Below, piece after piece: positions 26,766 to 35,175 of a stretch of DNA of 48,077 nucleotides; within the stretch, counting starts at the first letter, position 1; each line of letters opens with the position of its first letter. The notes beneath the pieces are model-generated. The model worked only from the letters and a program-made list of their open reading frames with translations, made no database searches and was not told the DNA's origin. The stretch lies in the NCBI GenBank assembly GCA_026982355.1, contig JALSHG010000095.1, positions 1 to 48,077 on the forward strand, in the 5' to 3' direction. Source of the stretch: Thermodesulfovibrio sp. (GTDB lineage Bacteria; Nitrospirota; Thermodesulfovibrionia; UBA6902). Made by a program: the position numbers and the translations under genes.

Positions 26766-26822
26766 TTACCTTACAGAGGCGTAGAATATCGCCGGCGGCG
26801 GGAGAGCCCGGCGGAAAAGCGG
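26766..26822 (-). repeat. Leader repeat, right half
   Basis: In minus sense it ends GGCGATATTCTACGCCTCTG then TAAGGTAAGGA, giving the ribosome-binding site of kinase B. The left end is missing, replaced by an unrelated pyrimidine/purine-rich stretch next to the upstream gene's stop. Confidence 0.75.
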
Positions 26823-26857
26823 TTCCTTCAGGGATAAGCCCCCTCCCCCTGACCCCC

Positions 26858-28066
26858 TCACGGAGGCACGGGATACCTTGGTATCCCGGACTGCTCCTTT
26901 CTCGTCGGCAGATACCACAGTATGCCATCCACGATCATCAATACCCCCGCTATAACAAGTATGGAGTCGAACGCCGTCAGAAGACTGAGACCGAAATACT
27001 TCATGAGACCCAGGCCGAGGGTTGAAAACGAAACTCCCGAACGTATGCAGGAAAGCCCCGTCCTTGCCCTGGCGTAGATTGTGCGGTAACATGCGGCCAC
27101 CGTCCGCTGCCCTGCCAGCACATTCCTCTCGTACACGAGATGCGTACGTTCCTTGCTGGCCGGGGACGGATAGAGAATGGTGCAGTAATCAGCCAGGAAA
27201 TCGCCAAGGCGGGCAAGCATCGTCCGTCCGGAAGAAGGAGGCCCGCCGGCGCCCTCAATGAAATGATAATCCTCAAGAAAGCTGAGGGTCGCCGATGTCA
27301 CCTCGACAAGGGTGTAGTGTCCCGGCGGCGTCATGCGCGACTTTCTTATCTTCAGATATCCGTACACGCCCCAGACGGCCAGTAAAAGGCCCGCGCCGGT
27401 CATTGCCCAGTAAAAATAAAAGATGGAACTGAATTTATGGTTGCGCATGAGGTAGTTGGATATGGCGATAAAGCCGAGCCCCCACCTGAGGAATGCAAGG
27501 GATGTCCTCGCCTTCGCCATGTCGGTCCTGTAACACGCAAGCCGCGTCCTCCAGTGCGCCATGGTGTTGCGCCAGTATGCAAGCCCCGTCCTTATGGTGC
27601 CTATGAGTTGGCCGGGTTTTGCATGCAGGAAGTCCTGGATGAACCATCTTATGTCCTCCCGGAGCGCCACCCGCAACTCGTATCTTTCAGCCCCGATAAA
27701 TTCCCTTGCCTCTCTCAGGACCTCCGGCGCTTGAGGGTTGTTGGCGGCTATGATAACCGTATCTCCATCCCTGATAACCGGAAACCACAGGCTCAGTGAA
27801 AGCCTCCCGCCGTCAAGCCCGTCCAGCAGTTCCGGAGGGACGGGCAGCCTTTCATCATATTCCACGGAGGGACGGTTGTAGTATTCCGAGAGCGCCTCCA
27901 GCAGGGCGCGCCTGGGGACATTGTGTTCGTTTATGAGTATGTTTTCAAGATCAACGCCGCGGGCGGCGGCGGCCTCCTGCGCCCTGTGAAGCTCTTCTTC
28001 CGCCAGGAATCCTTGGGTGCACAGCATGCGGAACCGGTCCGCCGTTGCGATATTATTCGCCTTCAT
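26858..28066 (-). CDS. GspE/MshE-N domain fused to two DUF202-like membrane modules
   Basis: A protein of about 402 residues. Residues 1-150 resemble the N-terminal domain of GspE/PilB/MshE ATPases ('GFLAEEELHRAQEAAAARG', 'LLEALSEYYNRPSVEYDER'), but no ATPase follows. Two membrane modules come next (about 155-245 and 310-395), each beginning with a string of R-T repeats and ending in two hydrophobic helices, for example 'ERNVLAGQRTVAACYRT' and 'ARARTGLSCIRSGV'. This is the DUF202 pattern. The start is ATG at 28066 with GAGAAAGG upstream; the longer frame begins with a TTG too close to it. The gene overlaps the end of its upstream paralog by 14 bp. Function is unknown; I infer an inner-membrane signalling or scaffold protein. 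Confidence 0.75.
   Translation of the reverse strand: MKANNIATADRFRMLCTQGFLAEEELHRAQEAAAARGVDLENILINEHNVPRRALLEALSEYYNRPSVEYDERLPVPPELLDGLDGGRLSLSLWFPVIRDGDTVIIAANNPQAPEVLREAREFIGAERYELRVALREDIRWFIQDFLHAKPGQLIGTIRTGLAYWRNTMAHWRTRLACYRTDMAKARTSLAFLRWGLGFIAISNYLMRNHKFSSIFYFYWAMTGAGLLLAVWGVYGYLKIRKSRMTPPGHYTLVEVTSATLSFLEDYHFIEGAGGPPSSGRTMLARLGDFLADYCTILYPSPASKERTHLVYERNVLAGQRTVAACYRTIYARARTGLSCIRSGVSFSTLGLGLMKYFGLSLLTAFDSILVIAGVLMIVDGILWYLPTRKEQSGIPRYPVPP
26869..26888. repeat. Perfect 20-bp palindrome at the 3' end of the DUF202-like gene
   Basis: CGGGATACCTTGGTATCCCG has 9-bp perfect arms around TT. It lies inside the last codons of the upstream gene and could form a stable RNA hairpin, but no U-tract follows, so a simple terminator is not supported. 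Confidence 0.5.
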
Positions 28067-29684
28067 GACTGAAAACAACCTTTCTCCAGAGGCAGGCGGG
28101 CTTCCCGTAATCGGGGATGCTTACCTCCATCTCGCCGAAGCAGTATGGGAACTGCCTCCTGATCCTCTCGGCGGGAATATGCCAGTAAAGACCGTCTGCA
28201 ATCAGCAAAAAACCGCCTATTATAAGGATAACGTTGAATATCGTCCAGGCGGGATTGCCGAAACCGAAATACACCAGCAGGGCCATACCCACACCGGAGA
28301 TCCTCATCCCTGTTCTTACAAACGCCATCCCCGTCCTGGAACGCGCCATAACCGTGCGGAGCCTCGCCATCACGCCTCTCCTGTCGGCAAGGAGCGTCCT
28401 CTCAAGGGCCAGGCCCGTCGTACCCCAGACTCCGGGGGCATAAGAGGGCTTTACAGGCAGGCCGGAATACATTTCCCCGGCGCCGGGGTGTTTGTGCACA
28501 GGGGGAAAGACAATGTCCCAGATATTCGGCTTTCTTTCAACCTCTTCAACCGACTCGAGACTCTCCCTCCCTGCACGGCGGCCCGGCAGATACCAGTAAA
28601 AACCCTCTGCAACCATTGCAATGCCTATGATGATAAGCGACGCGTCAAATGTAGTCCACGGTCCGGCACCGAACTGTCTCAATAATCCGATACCGACCCC
28701 GATAAACGCAATCCCTGTCCGCGTAAAGGCCAGCCCTGTGCGTGCCATCGCCATCATTGTCCTGTAGCAGGCAAGGACCGTCCTTTCCTCGGCAAAGTCC
28801 GTCCTGTCGCTTGCAAGAAATCTCCTCCTCATCACGGGAGAGAGCCTGCTCCACCCGGCGCGGAGCCTGTCCGCGTCTTTTACTGGCTTGCTACGCACGA
28901 CAACGGGATTGTCTTCCGGGCCGGAAAACTCAAGCACGGTGGTCCCCCACGCAGGTTCCGTGGGGGTGCATTGCAGCGATATGGTCCCTTCCCTGCGGAC
29001 CGGCAGATACCATATGAACCCATCTATTACCATTGCCATTCCGGCTGCCAGAAGCATCGCTTCGAACACGGTCAGGTATCCCATGTCAAAGAGCCGGAAC
29101 AGAAAGAGGGCTATGGCAATACAGGAAATTCCGGTGCGGATAAAGGCAAGACCCGTCCTCCCCCTTGCAAAAGATGTCCTGAGGCCGGCGAACATCGAGC
29201 GCCTGCCGGCAAGGAATGTCCTCACCTTTGCCAGGGGAGTCCTGCCGGCTGAAGGCGGAAAACCTGGATTCAAGTCAAAATTGTTTTCGATAATCCTGAT
29301 AATATCGGAGGGCAGGGCAACGGAGAATTCGATCCGCCTGACCCTGAGGGTTTTCTTTATATCTTCAACGACGGCGGGCTCATCAGGCCTGTAGGCAACC
29401 ACCGCGGCCTTGTCCTTGTCTACGGACAGAGGAAACCAGAGGTCACGTTTGTGCTTTTCGATATCGAGGCGTTTTGTGAGGAAGTAGGAGGCCATAAGCC
29501 TCTCGTCATACTCCACAAACGGACAGCCGTAGTGTTCGCTCAGGCAGGACAACAGCTCATGTCTGGGGACCCCTTTCCTTATCAGCAGTTCCTCAATATA
29601 CTCACCGGATGCTTCCGACTCCCTTACAGCCTCATTTAACGCTTCTTCCGTTAAAACCCCCTTTTTAACCAGTCTGTCAAACAT
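28053..29684 (-). CDS. GspE/MshE-N domain fused to three DUF202-like membrane modules
   Basis: A protein of about 543 residues. Residues 1-140 form a GspE/MshE N-terminal-like domain ('KGVLTEEALNEAVRESEASG', 'LLSCLSEHYGCPFVEYDER'). Three tandem DUF202-like modules follow (about 147-232, 288-373, 421-506), each with an Arg-Thr ladder such as ARGRTGLAFIRTG, AMARTGLAFTRTG or ARSRTGMAFVRTG, then two transmembrane helices ending in a WYLP or WHIP motif. Linkers of 50-60 residues separate them. No ATPase or secretion genes lie nearby. It overlaps its shorter paralog, and a leader repeat sits directly before its ATG. In MshE the N-domain can bind c-di-GMP, but the usual R-L-G positions are not conserved here, so ligand binding is uncertain. 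Confidence 0.75.
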   Translation of the reverse strand: MFDRLVKKGVLTEEALNEAVRESEASGEYIEELLIRKGVPRHELLSCLSEHYGCPFVEYDERLMASYFLTKRLDIEKHKRDLWFPLSVDKDKAAVVAYRPDEPAVVEDIKKTLRVRRIEFSVALPSDIIRIIENNFDLNPGFPPSAGRTPLAKVRTFLAGRRSMFAGLRTSFARGRTGLAFIRTGISCIAIALFLFRLFDMGYLTVFEAMLLAAGMAMVIDGFIWYLPVRREGTISLQCTPTEPAWGTTVLEFSGPEDNPVVVRSKPVKDADRLRAGWSRLSPVMRRRFLASDRTDFAEERTVLACYRTMMAMARTGLAFTRTGIAFIGVGIGLLRQFGAGPWTTFDASLIIIGIAMVAEGFYWYLPGRRAGRESLESVEEVERKPNIWDIVFPPVHKHPGAGEMYSGLPVKPSYAPGVWGTTGLALERTLLADRRGVMARLRTVMARSRTGMAFVRTGMRISGVGMALLVYFGFGNPAWTIFNVILIIGGFLLIADGLYWHIPAERIRRQFPYCFGEMEVSIPDYGKPACLWRKVVFSHEGE

Positions 29685-29687
29685 TTC

Positions 29688-29737
29688 ACATTACAGCGGC
29701 GGTTAAAACATTGCCGGTTTATGCAATATTTAAGGTT
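29688..29737 (-). repeat. Leader repeat, short form
   Basis: A 50-bp copy: in minus sense TTAACCTTAAATATTGCATA, an AACCGGCAATG core, then GCCGCTGTAATGT ending 3 bp before the MshEN-DUF202 start codon. Sense orientation. Confidence 0.8.
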
Positions 29738-29800
29738 AAGACAGACAGGAGCCTGCCTTCAATTAAGGCGGAAAAGGAAGGTGGAAATGTTTTGGCACCC

Positions 29801-30190
29801 TTATTTCTTTGAACCGTGCAACTCTTCTTCTGCCCTTAAAATAACCTGCTTGAGTTCGTCAACCTTGAACGGCTTTGCAATAAAGTCGAAGACACCCTTT
29901 TTGAACGCCTCGGTAGCTGTTTCCATCTTTGCAAATCCGGTAATGATAATAACCTTGATATCCGGGTTTTTCTCTCTCGCGGTCTCCAGTATCTTCATGC
30001 CGTCCACGCCTTCCATCTTGAGGTCCGTGACAATGATGTCATAAGCCCGTCTCTCAAGTTCCTGAAGTGCCGGGAGGCCGCTGGTGAAAACCTCCACATC
30101 GTAACCTGCCTTTTCAAAAATCTGCCTGAGACGTTTCCCGACAATCGGCTCGTCGTCTATGATCATCAAGCGGCATCTACTGTCTTCCAT
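29801..30190 (-). CDS. Single-domain response regulator (CheY-like receiver)
   Basis: A receiver-only protein of about 129 residues: acidic pair in IIDDEP (12-13), phospho-acceptor Asp56 in VTDLKM, and Lys in AKPFKVDEL near 107. It is similar to the receiver at 24622. A GAGGTGATGA ribosome-binding region precedes the ATG. It lies downstream of the TIGR02186/TauE operon with a 128-bp gap and upstream of the MshEN-DUF202 pair, so it may belong to either group. No kinase adjoins it. Confidence 0.9.
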   Translation of the reverse strand: MEDSRCRLMIIDDEPIVGKRLRQIFEKAGYDVEVFTSGLPALQELERRAYDIIVTDLKMEGVDGMKILETAREKNPDIKVIIITGFAKMETATEAFKKGVFDFIAKPFKVDELKQVILRAEEELHGSKK

Positions 30191-30202
30191 TCATCACCTC
30201 GC

Positions 30203-30306
30203 TCACCTTAACCGCTGCATCATGGCATGACTCTTACGGCCTCGCTGAAGATATCGGCAACCGGACAGGCATGACCGGCCCGGCCGCTGATGCAACGTCA
30301 GGTCCG
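30203..30306 (-). repeat. Diverged leader repeat
   Basis: Both ends are recognisable (CACCTTAACCGCTGCAT on one side, GATGCAACGTCAGGT on the other), but the centre differs from other copies. It is sense-oriented upstream of the receiver gene. Confidence 0.4.
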
Positions 30307-30318
30307 TCGGTCTTACTT

Positions 30319-31107
30319 CTAATGTCCTCCCTTGCTCTCTCCCCTGAATATCAAACTCACCACAAACCCGGCCACGATGGCTATGATGATGGAAACTATA
30401 CCGTAAACCGCCGCATTATTGAAAGCCATGTTCGAGAGAAACCTGAGCGCGCCCGTCTTCTGCACTATCAGCGGCTGTTCCGTCCGGTACCGGACGGCGT
30501 TGTCCTTTACGGCGTATATACTTATCGTATATTCCTGCGGCGGAGCCTGATACGGCCAGTCCAGAACCAGTGTGTAGGTTTTCTTTCCGCCTTCTGTCGC
30601 GGCCTCTATCTTTCCCGGAAACACACCGTAGACCTTGTTTTTCTCCTTGAACTTTATGAATTCCTCCACCCATTTCTTCTTTTCAGCATCATCAGACACC
30701 GGGGAGACTTCCACGAGCCTTTTAAAGGCGTCGTATCCGATGGTGTATCTGTCCTGCTCTCTCTCTTCCAGTATCGAGTTTATATCCTGTGTGGAGTATA
30801 TGAAGTACACATCGGGCACCGGGTGGAATTCCAGCTCTCCTATGTTCATCCATAGTATGCCGGCGGCCTTCCCCTTTTTGCGCAACGAGGTTTTGATGGG
30901 GGGGGAACTGATTTTTATAATTATCTCCTTGTCGGCCTCGGTCTGCCCGTTTATCGTAACCTTGCTGCCGTGATAAAAAGAGTCTACTTTAATCGTGTCG
31001 GGCGAGACGGTGGCGGTGACCGATAATACATCAGATGCAAACGACAGCAGCATCAACCCTGTAACATTTAATATGAAGAAAATCTTGAATCTGTTCGGAA
31101 TCCTCAT
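30319..31107 (-). CDS. TIGR02186 family transmembrane protein
   Basis: An envelope protein of about 262 residues. An N-terminal signal peptide (about 1-29) is followed by a beta-rich extracytoplasmic region starting 'VSPDTIKVDSFYHGSKVTI' and a single C-terminal transmembrane helix near 232-254. This is the pattern of the TIGR02186/Alph_Pro_TM family, which is known to sit next to TauE/SafE permeases. Here it is 2 bp downstream of one, so it is almost certainly an accessory subunit or partner. Biochemical function is unknown. It is the last gene of the operon that starts at the sigma-54 promoter near 35708. Confidence 0.88.
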   Translation of the reverse strand: MRIPNRFKIFFILNVTGLMLLSFASDVLSVTATVSPDTIKVDSFYHGSKVTINGQTEADKEIIIKISSPPIKTSLRKKGKAAGILWMNIGELEFHPVPDVYFIYSTQDINSILEEREQDRYTIGYDAFKRLVEVSPVSDDAEKKKWVEEFIKFKEKNKVYGVFPGKIEAATEGGKKTYTLVLDWPYQAPPQEYTISIYAVKDNAVRYRTEQPLIVQKTGALRFLSNMAFNNAAVYGIVSIIIAIVAGFVVSLIFRGESKGGH

Positions 31108-31109
31108 GA

Positions 31110-32045
31110 TTAGTGTCCTCCTTTAATACCGAGAAGCAAAGACGGCTCCAGTAACAGGCCCAGCAGCATCTTGACCGTTACAACAAGAACGATGATGGCA
31201 AGAAGTATCTTCAGTTGATCGCCGTGCAGTTTCTTGCCGAGCTTGGTTCCTATCTGCGCCCCGAATGTGGAGCCGAGCAGAAGCAGGACGGCGAGTATGA
31301 AATCAACCGTGTGGTTTATGTATGCCTGTAGAAAGGAAACCTCTATACACGTAAAGAGTATCTGGAAGAGGCTTGTCCCGACAACCACGTGCATGGGCAT
31401 TCTCAGAAGATATATCATGACCGGGACCATGAGAAATCCACCGCCAACGCCCATTATTGCAGCAAGTATTCCGACAAATGCCCCCAGAAGCACGACCAGT
31501 ATTGCGGAGTGCGTCACCCCTGATTTTGTGAAATGGGTCTGAAGGGGAAGGCTCCTGATAAGCTTTACAAAACCGGATTCCTTCTTTGCCTGTGGCTGAG
31601 CTTCGGATATATGCTCTGCCTGCTTCGTCTTTTTGAGGGCGTTCAGGCTTTCAAAAAACATGTAGGTTCCCACGATACCGAGCATCAGGACATAGGTTAT
31701 CTTTATGACAACATCGGCATTGCCCATCATCCTGAGCATCTTGATGAGCTGAACGCCTGCCAGCCCGCCGGTGAAGCCGCCGATCAGCAGGCATGCCCCC
31801 ATCTTGAAATCGACATTGCCGAGCCTCCAGTGCGCGAATGTGCCGGAAGTGGAGGCGCCCACTATCTGGAGCGAATCAGTCGCCGCCGCAACGGTCGGCG
31901 GGATACCGAACATGATGAGAAGCGGGGTCATCAGGAATCCCCCGCCGACACCGAACAACCCCGAAAGCAGTCCCACGAGCAGCCCCAGCCCCGCAATCAG
32001 CAGCACGCTGACACTGGTTAGGGCGATAGGCAGATAAAAGTACAT
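31110..32045 (-). CDS. TauE/SafE family anion exporter (copy 1)
   Basis: An inner-membrane protein of about 311 residues with roughly eight hydrophobic segments in two homologous halves. Each half has the family's glycine signature: LFGVGGGFLMTP in the first and IMGVGGGFLMVP in the second. Characterised members export sulfite, sulfoacetate or other small sulfur anions, or take up related compounds; the substrate here is unknown. GGAGGGAG lies before the ATG. TIGR02186 follows 2 bp downstream, and a four-helix membrane protein gene lies upstream. This copy has a charged cytoplasmic loop near 140-165 between the halves. Confidence 0.92.
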   Translation of the reverse strand: MYFYLPIALTSVSVLLIAGLGLLVGLLSGLFGVGGGFLMTPLLIMFGIPPTVAAATDSLQIVGASTSGTFAHWRLGNVDFKMGACLLIGGFTGGLAGVQLIKMLRMMGNADVVIKITYVLMLGIVGTYMFFESLNALKKTKQAEHISEAQPQAKKESGFVKLIRSLPLQTHFTKSGVTHSAILVVLLGAFVGILAAIMGVGGGFLMVPVMIYLLRMPMHVVVGTSLFQILFTCIEVSFLQAYINHTVDFILAVLLLLGSTFGAQIGTKLGKKLHGDQLKILLAIIVLVVTVKMLLGLLLEPSLLLGIKGGH

Positions 32046-32085
32046 TTTGCTCCCTCCTTTATTAGTTCTTATATTATCAGCAATA

Positions 32086-32580
32086 TCAGTCCGTCAAGTT
32101 TTCCTTGATGATTGAAATCCATTTTTTGTACCGCGGCAGATATATCATGCAATAGATGACCGACAATCCGAAAAGCATGTAAAAATCCGTCACGTCGCCG
32201 GACAAGAGAAAGAGGATAAGACCGTAAAGACCCGGCAGCACGGAAAGCAGCATTGAAGCAACATCGGCGTTGAACAGACGTCTGAGAATCGTTTCCATGT
32301 CTGCAACCCCCGGTGCAATATAAATCCTCATCACAACGTATCTTATAAGCAATATATTGAACATCGCGGACAGGTAGAGAAACGTCTGCAGCCGCGGGAA
32401 CCATCCGTAGCTTGCAAAACCATGGAAAGGGGCATAAGCGCTTCTTACCCACTCAACCGCCGCGGCACAGATGAAAAGGGCCGCAACGGTCGCCGCCGCT
32501 GCCAGCGCAGCCCTGTTGAATCTCTCCTTCAGCAGGGAGAGGTCCTTGCTTCTGCCGTTTTCCGATACATACAGTTCCAT
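32086..32580 (-). CDS. Hypothetical four-helix membrane protein
   Basis: A protein of about 164 residues that I do not recognise. Four hydrophobic segments are visible at about 24-44, 65-86, 108-128 and 131-150, with a cytoplasmic basic N-terminus and C-terminus. No catalytic motif is seen. It lies within the TauE/Usp operon (50 bp after the Usp gene, 40 bp before TauE), which suggests an accessory membrane subunit. Confidence 0.75.
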   Translation of the reverse strand: MELYVSENGRSKDLSLLKERFNRAALAAAATVAALFICAAAVEWVRSAYAPFHGFASYGWFPRLQTFLYLSAMFNILLIRYVVMRIYIAPGVADMETILRRLFNADVASMLLSVLPGLYGLILFLLSGDVTDFYMLFGLSVIYCMIYLPRYKKWISIIKENLTD

Positions 32581-32630
32581 TTCACTTGCACTTTCTCCCC
32601 TCTTCCGGGGAAAACAAGAGTGTGTCCCGG

Positions 32631-33062
32631 TTATTTAACCACAAGCACAGGACAGTGCGCCCTGCTGATGACCCTCTCTGTAACGCTTCCGATGAACACC
32701 TTGCCGATGCCCGTGCGGCCGTGGCTTCCCATGACTATGATATCAGCGCCGGAACTGCGCGCGGCTTCACATATCACCTCAAAGGGTATCCCCTCTTCAA
32801 TGGTGGTCTGAACCTTGACATCCTCACCGGCCGCCAGTTCCCTGACCTCCGATAGTATCTTTTTCCCTTCCTCCCTGAGCCCCCTTATAAGGCTCTCGGG
32901 CTTGAAGGTTTCTATGTCCATCACATCAATCGGCGGGATGACATGAACGGCAACAAGTGTGCCGTTGTTCTGCTTTGCCAGTTCAACGGCGTGCCTGAGA
33001 GCGTTTCTGCTTACCTCCGAACCGTCAACAGCCAGGATAATCGTCTTGTACATGTCCATCAA
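32631..33062 (-). CDS. Universal stress protein (UspA family, ATP-binding type)
   Basis: A cytoplasmic single-domain Usp of about 143 residues. 'ILAVDGSEVSRNALRHAVEL' is the N-terminal strand-helix, and GSHGRTGIGKVFIGSV is the G-2x-G-9x-G-S nucleotide-binding motif of the ATP-binding (MJ0577-type) class. It ends CPVLVVK as usual. It follows a TauE/SafE gene by 15 bp. Usp proteins often regulate adjacent transporters; in this operon they are interleaved with permeases, so a regulatory role on the permease is an inference. Confidence 0.93.
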   Translation of the reverse strand: MMDMYKTIILAVDGSEVSRNALRHAVELAKQNNGTLVAVHVIPPIDVMDIETFKPESLIRGLREEGKKILSEVRELAAGEDVKVQTTIEEGIPFEVICEAARSSGADIIVMGSHGRTGIGKVFIGSVTERVISRAHCPVLVVK

Positions 33063-33077
33063 TCAACCTCCTTGGTA

Positions 33078-34169
33078 TTATTCGCCGTGGGAAAAGCCCA
33101 GTTCGGCAGACTTTTTCTCCCTGGACTTCGCACTGAACGTCCAGTACAGAATCAGAAACGTGGCCACTATGCCGCTGCCGAAAAGGAATACCTTGCTGCC
33201 CAGTTCAAACATGGCTGCGGCGCCCACCCCGAGATTTATTATGTCCAGTTCCTGCAGGTATTCCGGTATTGCCAGGGCGCGGGAAATAACACACAGAAGT
33301 ATGAGAATGGCCGTCACCATCCTGATATAGAGCTCCTTCACCAGGTGGGTGCCTATGGCCCCGAAATATATGCCTATCAGGGAGCCCCCGTAGAGGAGCA
33401 TGGTCAGCCTCAGGTCGACATAGCCCTGGAGACCGTAATTGAAGGCGCCCCAGGCGCCCATGAACATGGCAAGAAAGAGCTCCGTGCCCGCTGCCACCAC
33501 GGTGGGGACGCCGAATATGTAGATCATGGCCGGCACGCCTATGAAACCGCCCACACCGATTGTCCCGGCCATGTAGCCGACAAAGAACCCTATGGACAGA
33601 AGCACGACGAGGGAGACTTCCACATTCGCCACCTTGAAGCGGACAAGTGGCCTGAACTGGAACTTCCTCGACAGGTTGAGCAGCTTGTCCGAGGGGCCTG
33701 CGTCAGGGTCTTTCTTGGATCTCAGGGCATCCTTCAGCAGTGAATAACCAATGATGCTGAGCGTAAGAACAAAAAAGACACTCACGTAAAGGCTGGACCC
33801 GGCCTTGCCGAGCTTCTCGAAGAACATACCGTTTACAACAACCGCGGCCCTTATCCCCACGGCAGCGGTTGCAAGCAGGAATATCCCGAGCTTCTTATCC
33901 ACGTGGCCGAGTTCGCCGTGCTTTTTTGAGCCCATCATCGCCTTTCCGAACTTATGGGTGATATTGGCGCCCACCGCCATCACCCCGGGCACGCCAAGGT
34001 TCATCATGCCCGGGGTCATTAAAAAGGCCCCCCCTGAGCCGATAAACCCCGAGAGGGTGCCCCCCATGAAACCGAGCAGTATCACCCCGAGCATCGACCA
34101 CGGGTTGGCATCGAAAATCTGTGTTACAACATTGATTTTATCTATAGCTTCCGCAGCAACCTCTTGCAT
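33078..34169 (-). CDS. TauE/SafE family anion exporter (copy 2)
   Basis: A membrane protein of about 363 residues. A short amphipathic N-terminus (1-22) precedes the first half with GFIGSGGAFLMTPGMM; the second half has GTIGVGGFIGVPAMIY. The GSGGAF variant is shared with the permease at 44559, and the two are paralogs distinct from the copies at 31110 and 39231. A C-terminal extra helix and basic tail close the protein. The Usp-TM gene lies 21 bp upstream and a Usp gene 15 bp downstream. Substrate is unknown; sulfite or a related anion by family. Confidence 0.92.
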   Translation of the reverse strand: MQEVAAEAIDKINVVTQIFDANPWSMLGVILLGFMGGTLSGFIGSGGAFLMTPGMMNLGVPGVMAVGANITHKFGKAMMGSKKHGELGHVDKKLGIFLLATAAVGIRAAVVVNGMFFEKLGKAGSSLYVSVFFVLTLSIIGYSLLKDALRSKKDPDAGPSDKLLNLSRKFQFRPLVRFKVANVEVSLVVLLSIGFFVGYMAGTIGVGGFIGVPAMIYIFGVPTVVAAGTELFLAMFMGAWGAFNYGLQGYVDLRLTMLLYGGSLIGIYFGAIGTHLVKELYIRMVTAILILLCVISRALAIPEYLQELDIINLGVGAAAMFELGSKVFLFGSGIVATFLILYWTFSAKSREKKSAELGFSHGE

Positions 34170-34190
34170 TATATTTTCATCCTCCTTGTT

Positions 34191-34820
34191 TTATTTTTCC
34201 AGCTTAAACAGTTTGGGCAGAACCTGTGTTGTATTGCCCCATATCCACGCATGTATCACCACGGCCGCCATGATGGCAAGCGCGCCGAGGACAGTGCCCG
34301 TCATGAATATCTTCCCGTTAAGCACCTTCAGCATGGGGAAAAAGACGCCGTACATTATTGCCGAGCCTATGGCATACATTATGAACTTGCCCCAGTTTAT
34401 GCCTCCGGCTGTTTTTTTCTGTGCATGCTCGCCTGCCGCTATGGCCTCGGCAGTGGTTACGGGGCATGTCAGTCTTTCCTTCAGGGCTTTTATGCTTGCC
34501 CCTCCTTTGACCATCTCCTCGGAGAACTCCGCATCGCCGATCAGCACCAGGCTTGCAGGCATCAGATCGTCGATCTTTTTAGTAAAGGCTTTGGGATCCC
34601 GGCCTGTTACATGTGCGGTGAAGGGTATCCCATCGGACTCAAAGGCCTCTTTAACGGACCTCAGTGCGGCCTCGGCATTTTCAAGGGTTTCCCTGCCGCC
34701 GTCGCCGGCCAGGAATATGCCGGCTATCTCGGTGTCCGTGCCTTTTGAAGCCTTCAGGACATACTTGATGGCCGGGGAATTGATATCCCATTTGCTGTCT
34801 ATCAGTATTATCTTCTTCAA
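34191..34820 (-). CDS. Usp-like domain fused to two C-terminal membrane helices
   Basis: A protein of about 209 residues. The first 135 residues look like a divergent Usp fold ('ILIDSKWDINSPAIKYVLKA', 'ASLVLIGDAEFS', 'LTCPVTTAE') without the ATP-binding glycine motif. Two hydrophobic helices follow (about 148-167 and 172-195). This puts a Usp-like sensor on the membrane next to a TauE permease. I infer coupling of stress or nucleotide sensing to transport. AGGAGGAAAAG precedes the ATG, a strong ribosome-binding site. The small FAEAGE protein gene is 46 bp upstream. Confidence 0.75.
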   Translation of the reverse strand: MKKIILIDSKWDINSPAIKYVLKASKGTDTEIAGIFLAGDGGRETLENAEAALRSVKEAFESDGIPFTAHVTGRDPKAFTKKIDDLMPASLVLIGDAEFSEEMVKGGASIKALKERLTCPVTTAEAIAAGEHAQKKTAGGINWGKFIMYAIGSAIMYGVFFPMLKVLNGKIFMTGTVLGALAIMAAVVIHAWIWGNTTQVLPKLFKLEK

Positions 34821-34866
34821 GCTTTTCCTCCTTTTTTAATCAGCTCTGTGCTCCTGCCCGGGCAAA

Positions 34867-35163
34867 TCAATTCATTGCAGGAGTGAGCACGTCTTTTTTG
34901 AAATTCTCCTTGATTTCCTCGAGTCTCTTCTCCGCCTCTTTCAGAATCTCCACCGCCTTGTCGTGTTCACCCGCCTCTGCAAATGTGATCGCCAGAGATG
35001 TGAGATCGTCGATAGTTGTATCCACCTCGCGTTTAAGGGATTTGAGCTGCTCGGCAAGGGAGGTTTCCTCCAGCATGATTCCCCTTGCGGTCTCAAATTC
35101 CCCCGTCTCTGCAAAAGCAACTGCAGCCATTGCATCTTCAAACTTTTTTGTAATTCCTTTCAT
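34867..35163 (-). CDS. Small helical protein with two FAEAGE motifs
   Basis: A protein of 98 residues, wholly helical and charged. It contains two copies of a short motif: DAMAAVAFAETGEFETARGI near 11-30 and SLAITFAEAGEHDKAVEIL near 55-73. The pattern resembles one TPR hairpin (A, G and A spacing), but there are only two isolated units. The same motif is in the Usp protein 12 bp upstream, in the protein at 43982 and in the PEP-synthase-like protein at 21828. GGAGG precedes the ATG. Function is unknown; a protein-protein adaptor for Usp and permease partners is an inference. Confidence 0.75.
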   Translation of the reverse strand: MKGITKKFEDAMAAVAFAETGEFETARGIMLEETSLAEQLKSLKREVDTTIDDLTSLAITFAEAGEHDKAVEILKEAEKRLEEIKENFKKDVLTPAMN

Positions 35164-35175
35164 GGTTTTCCTCCT

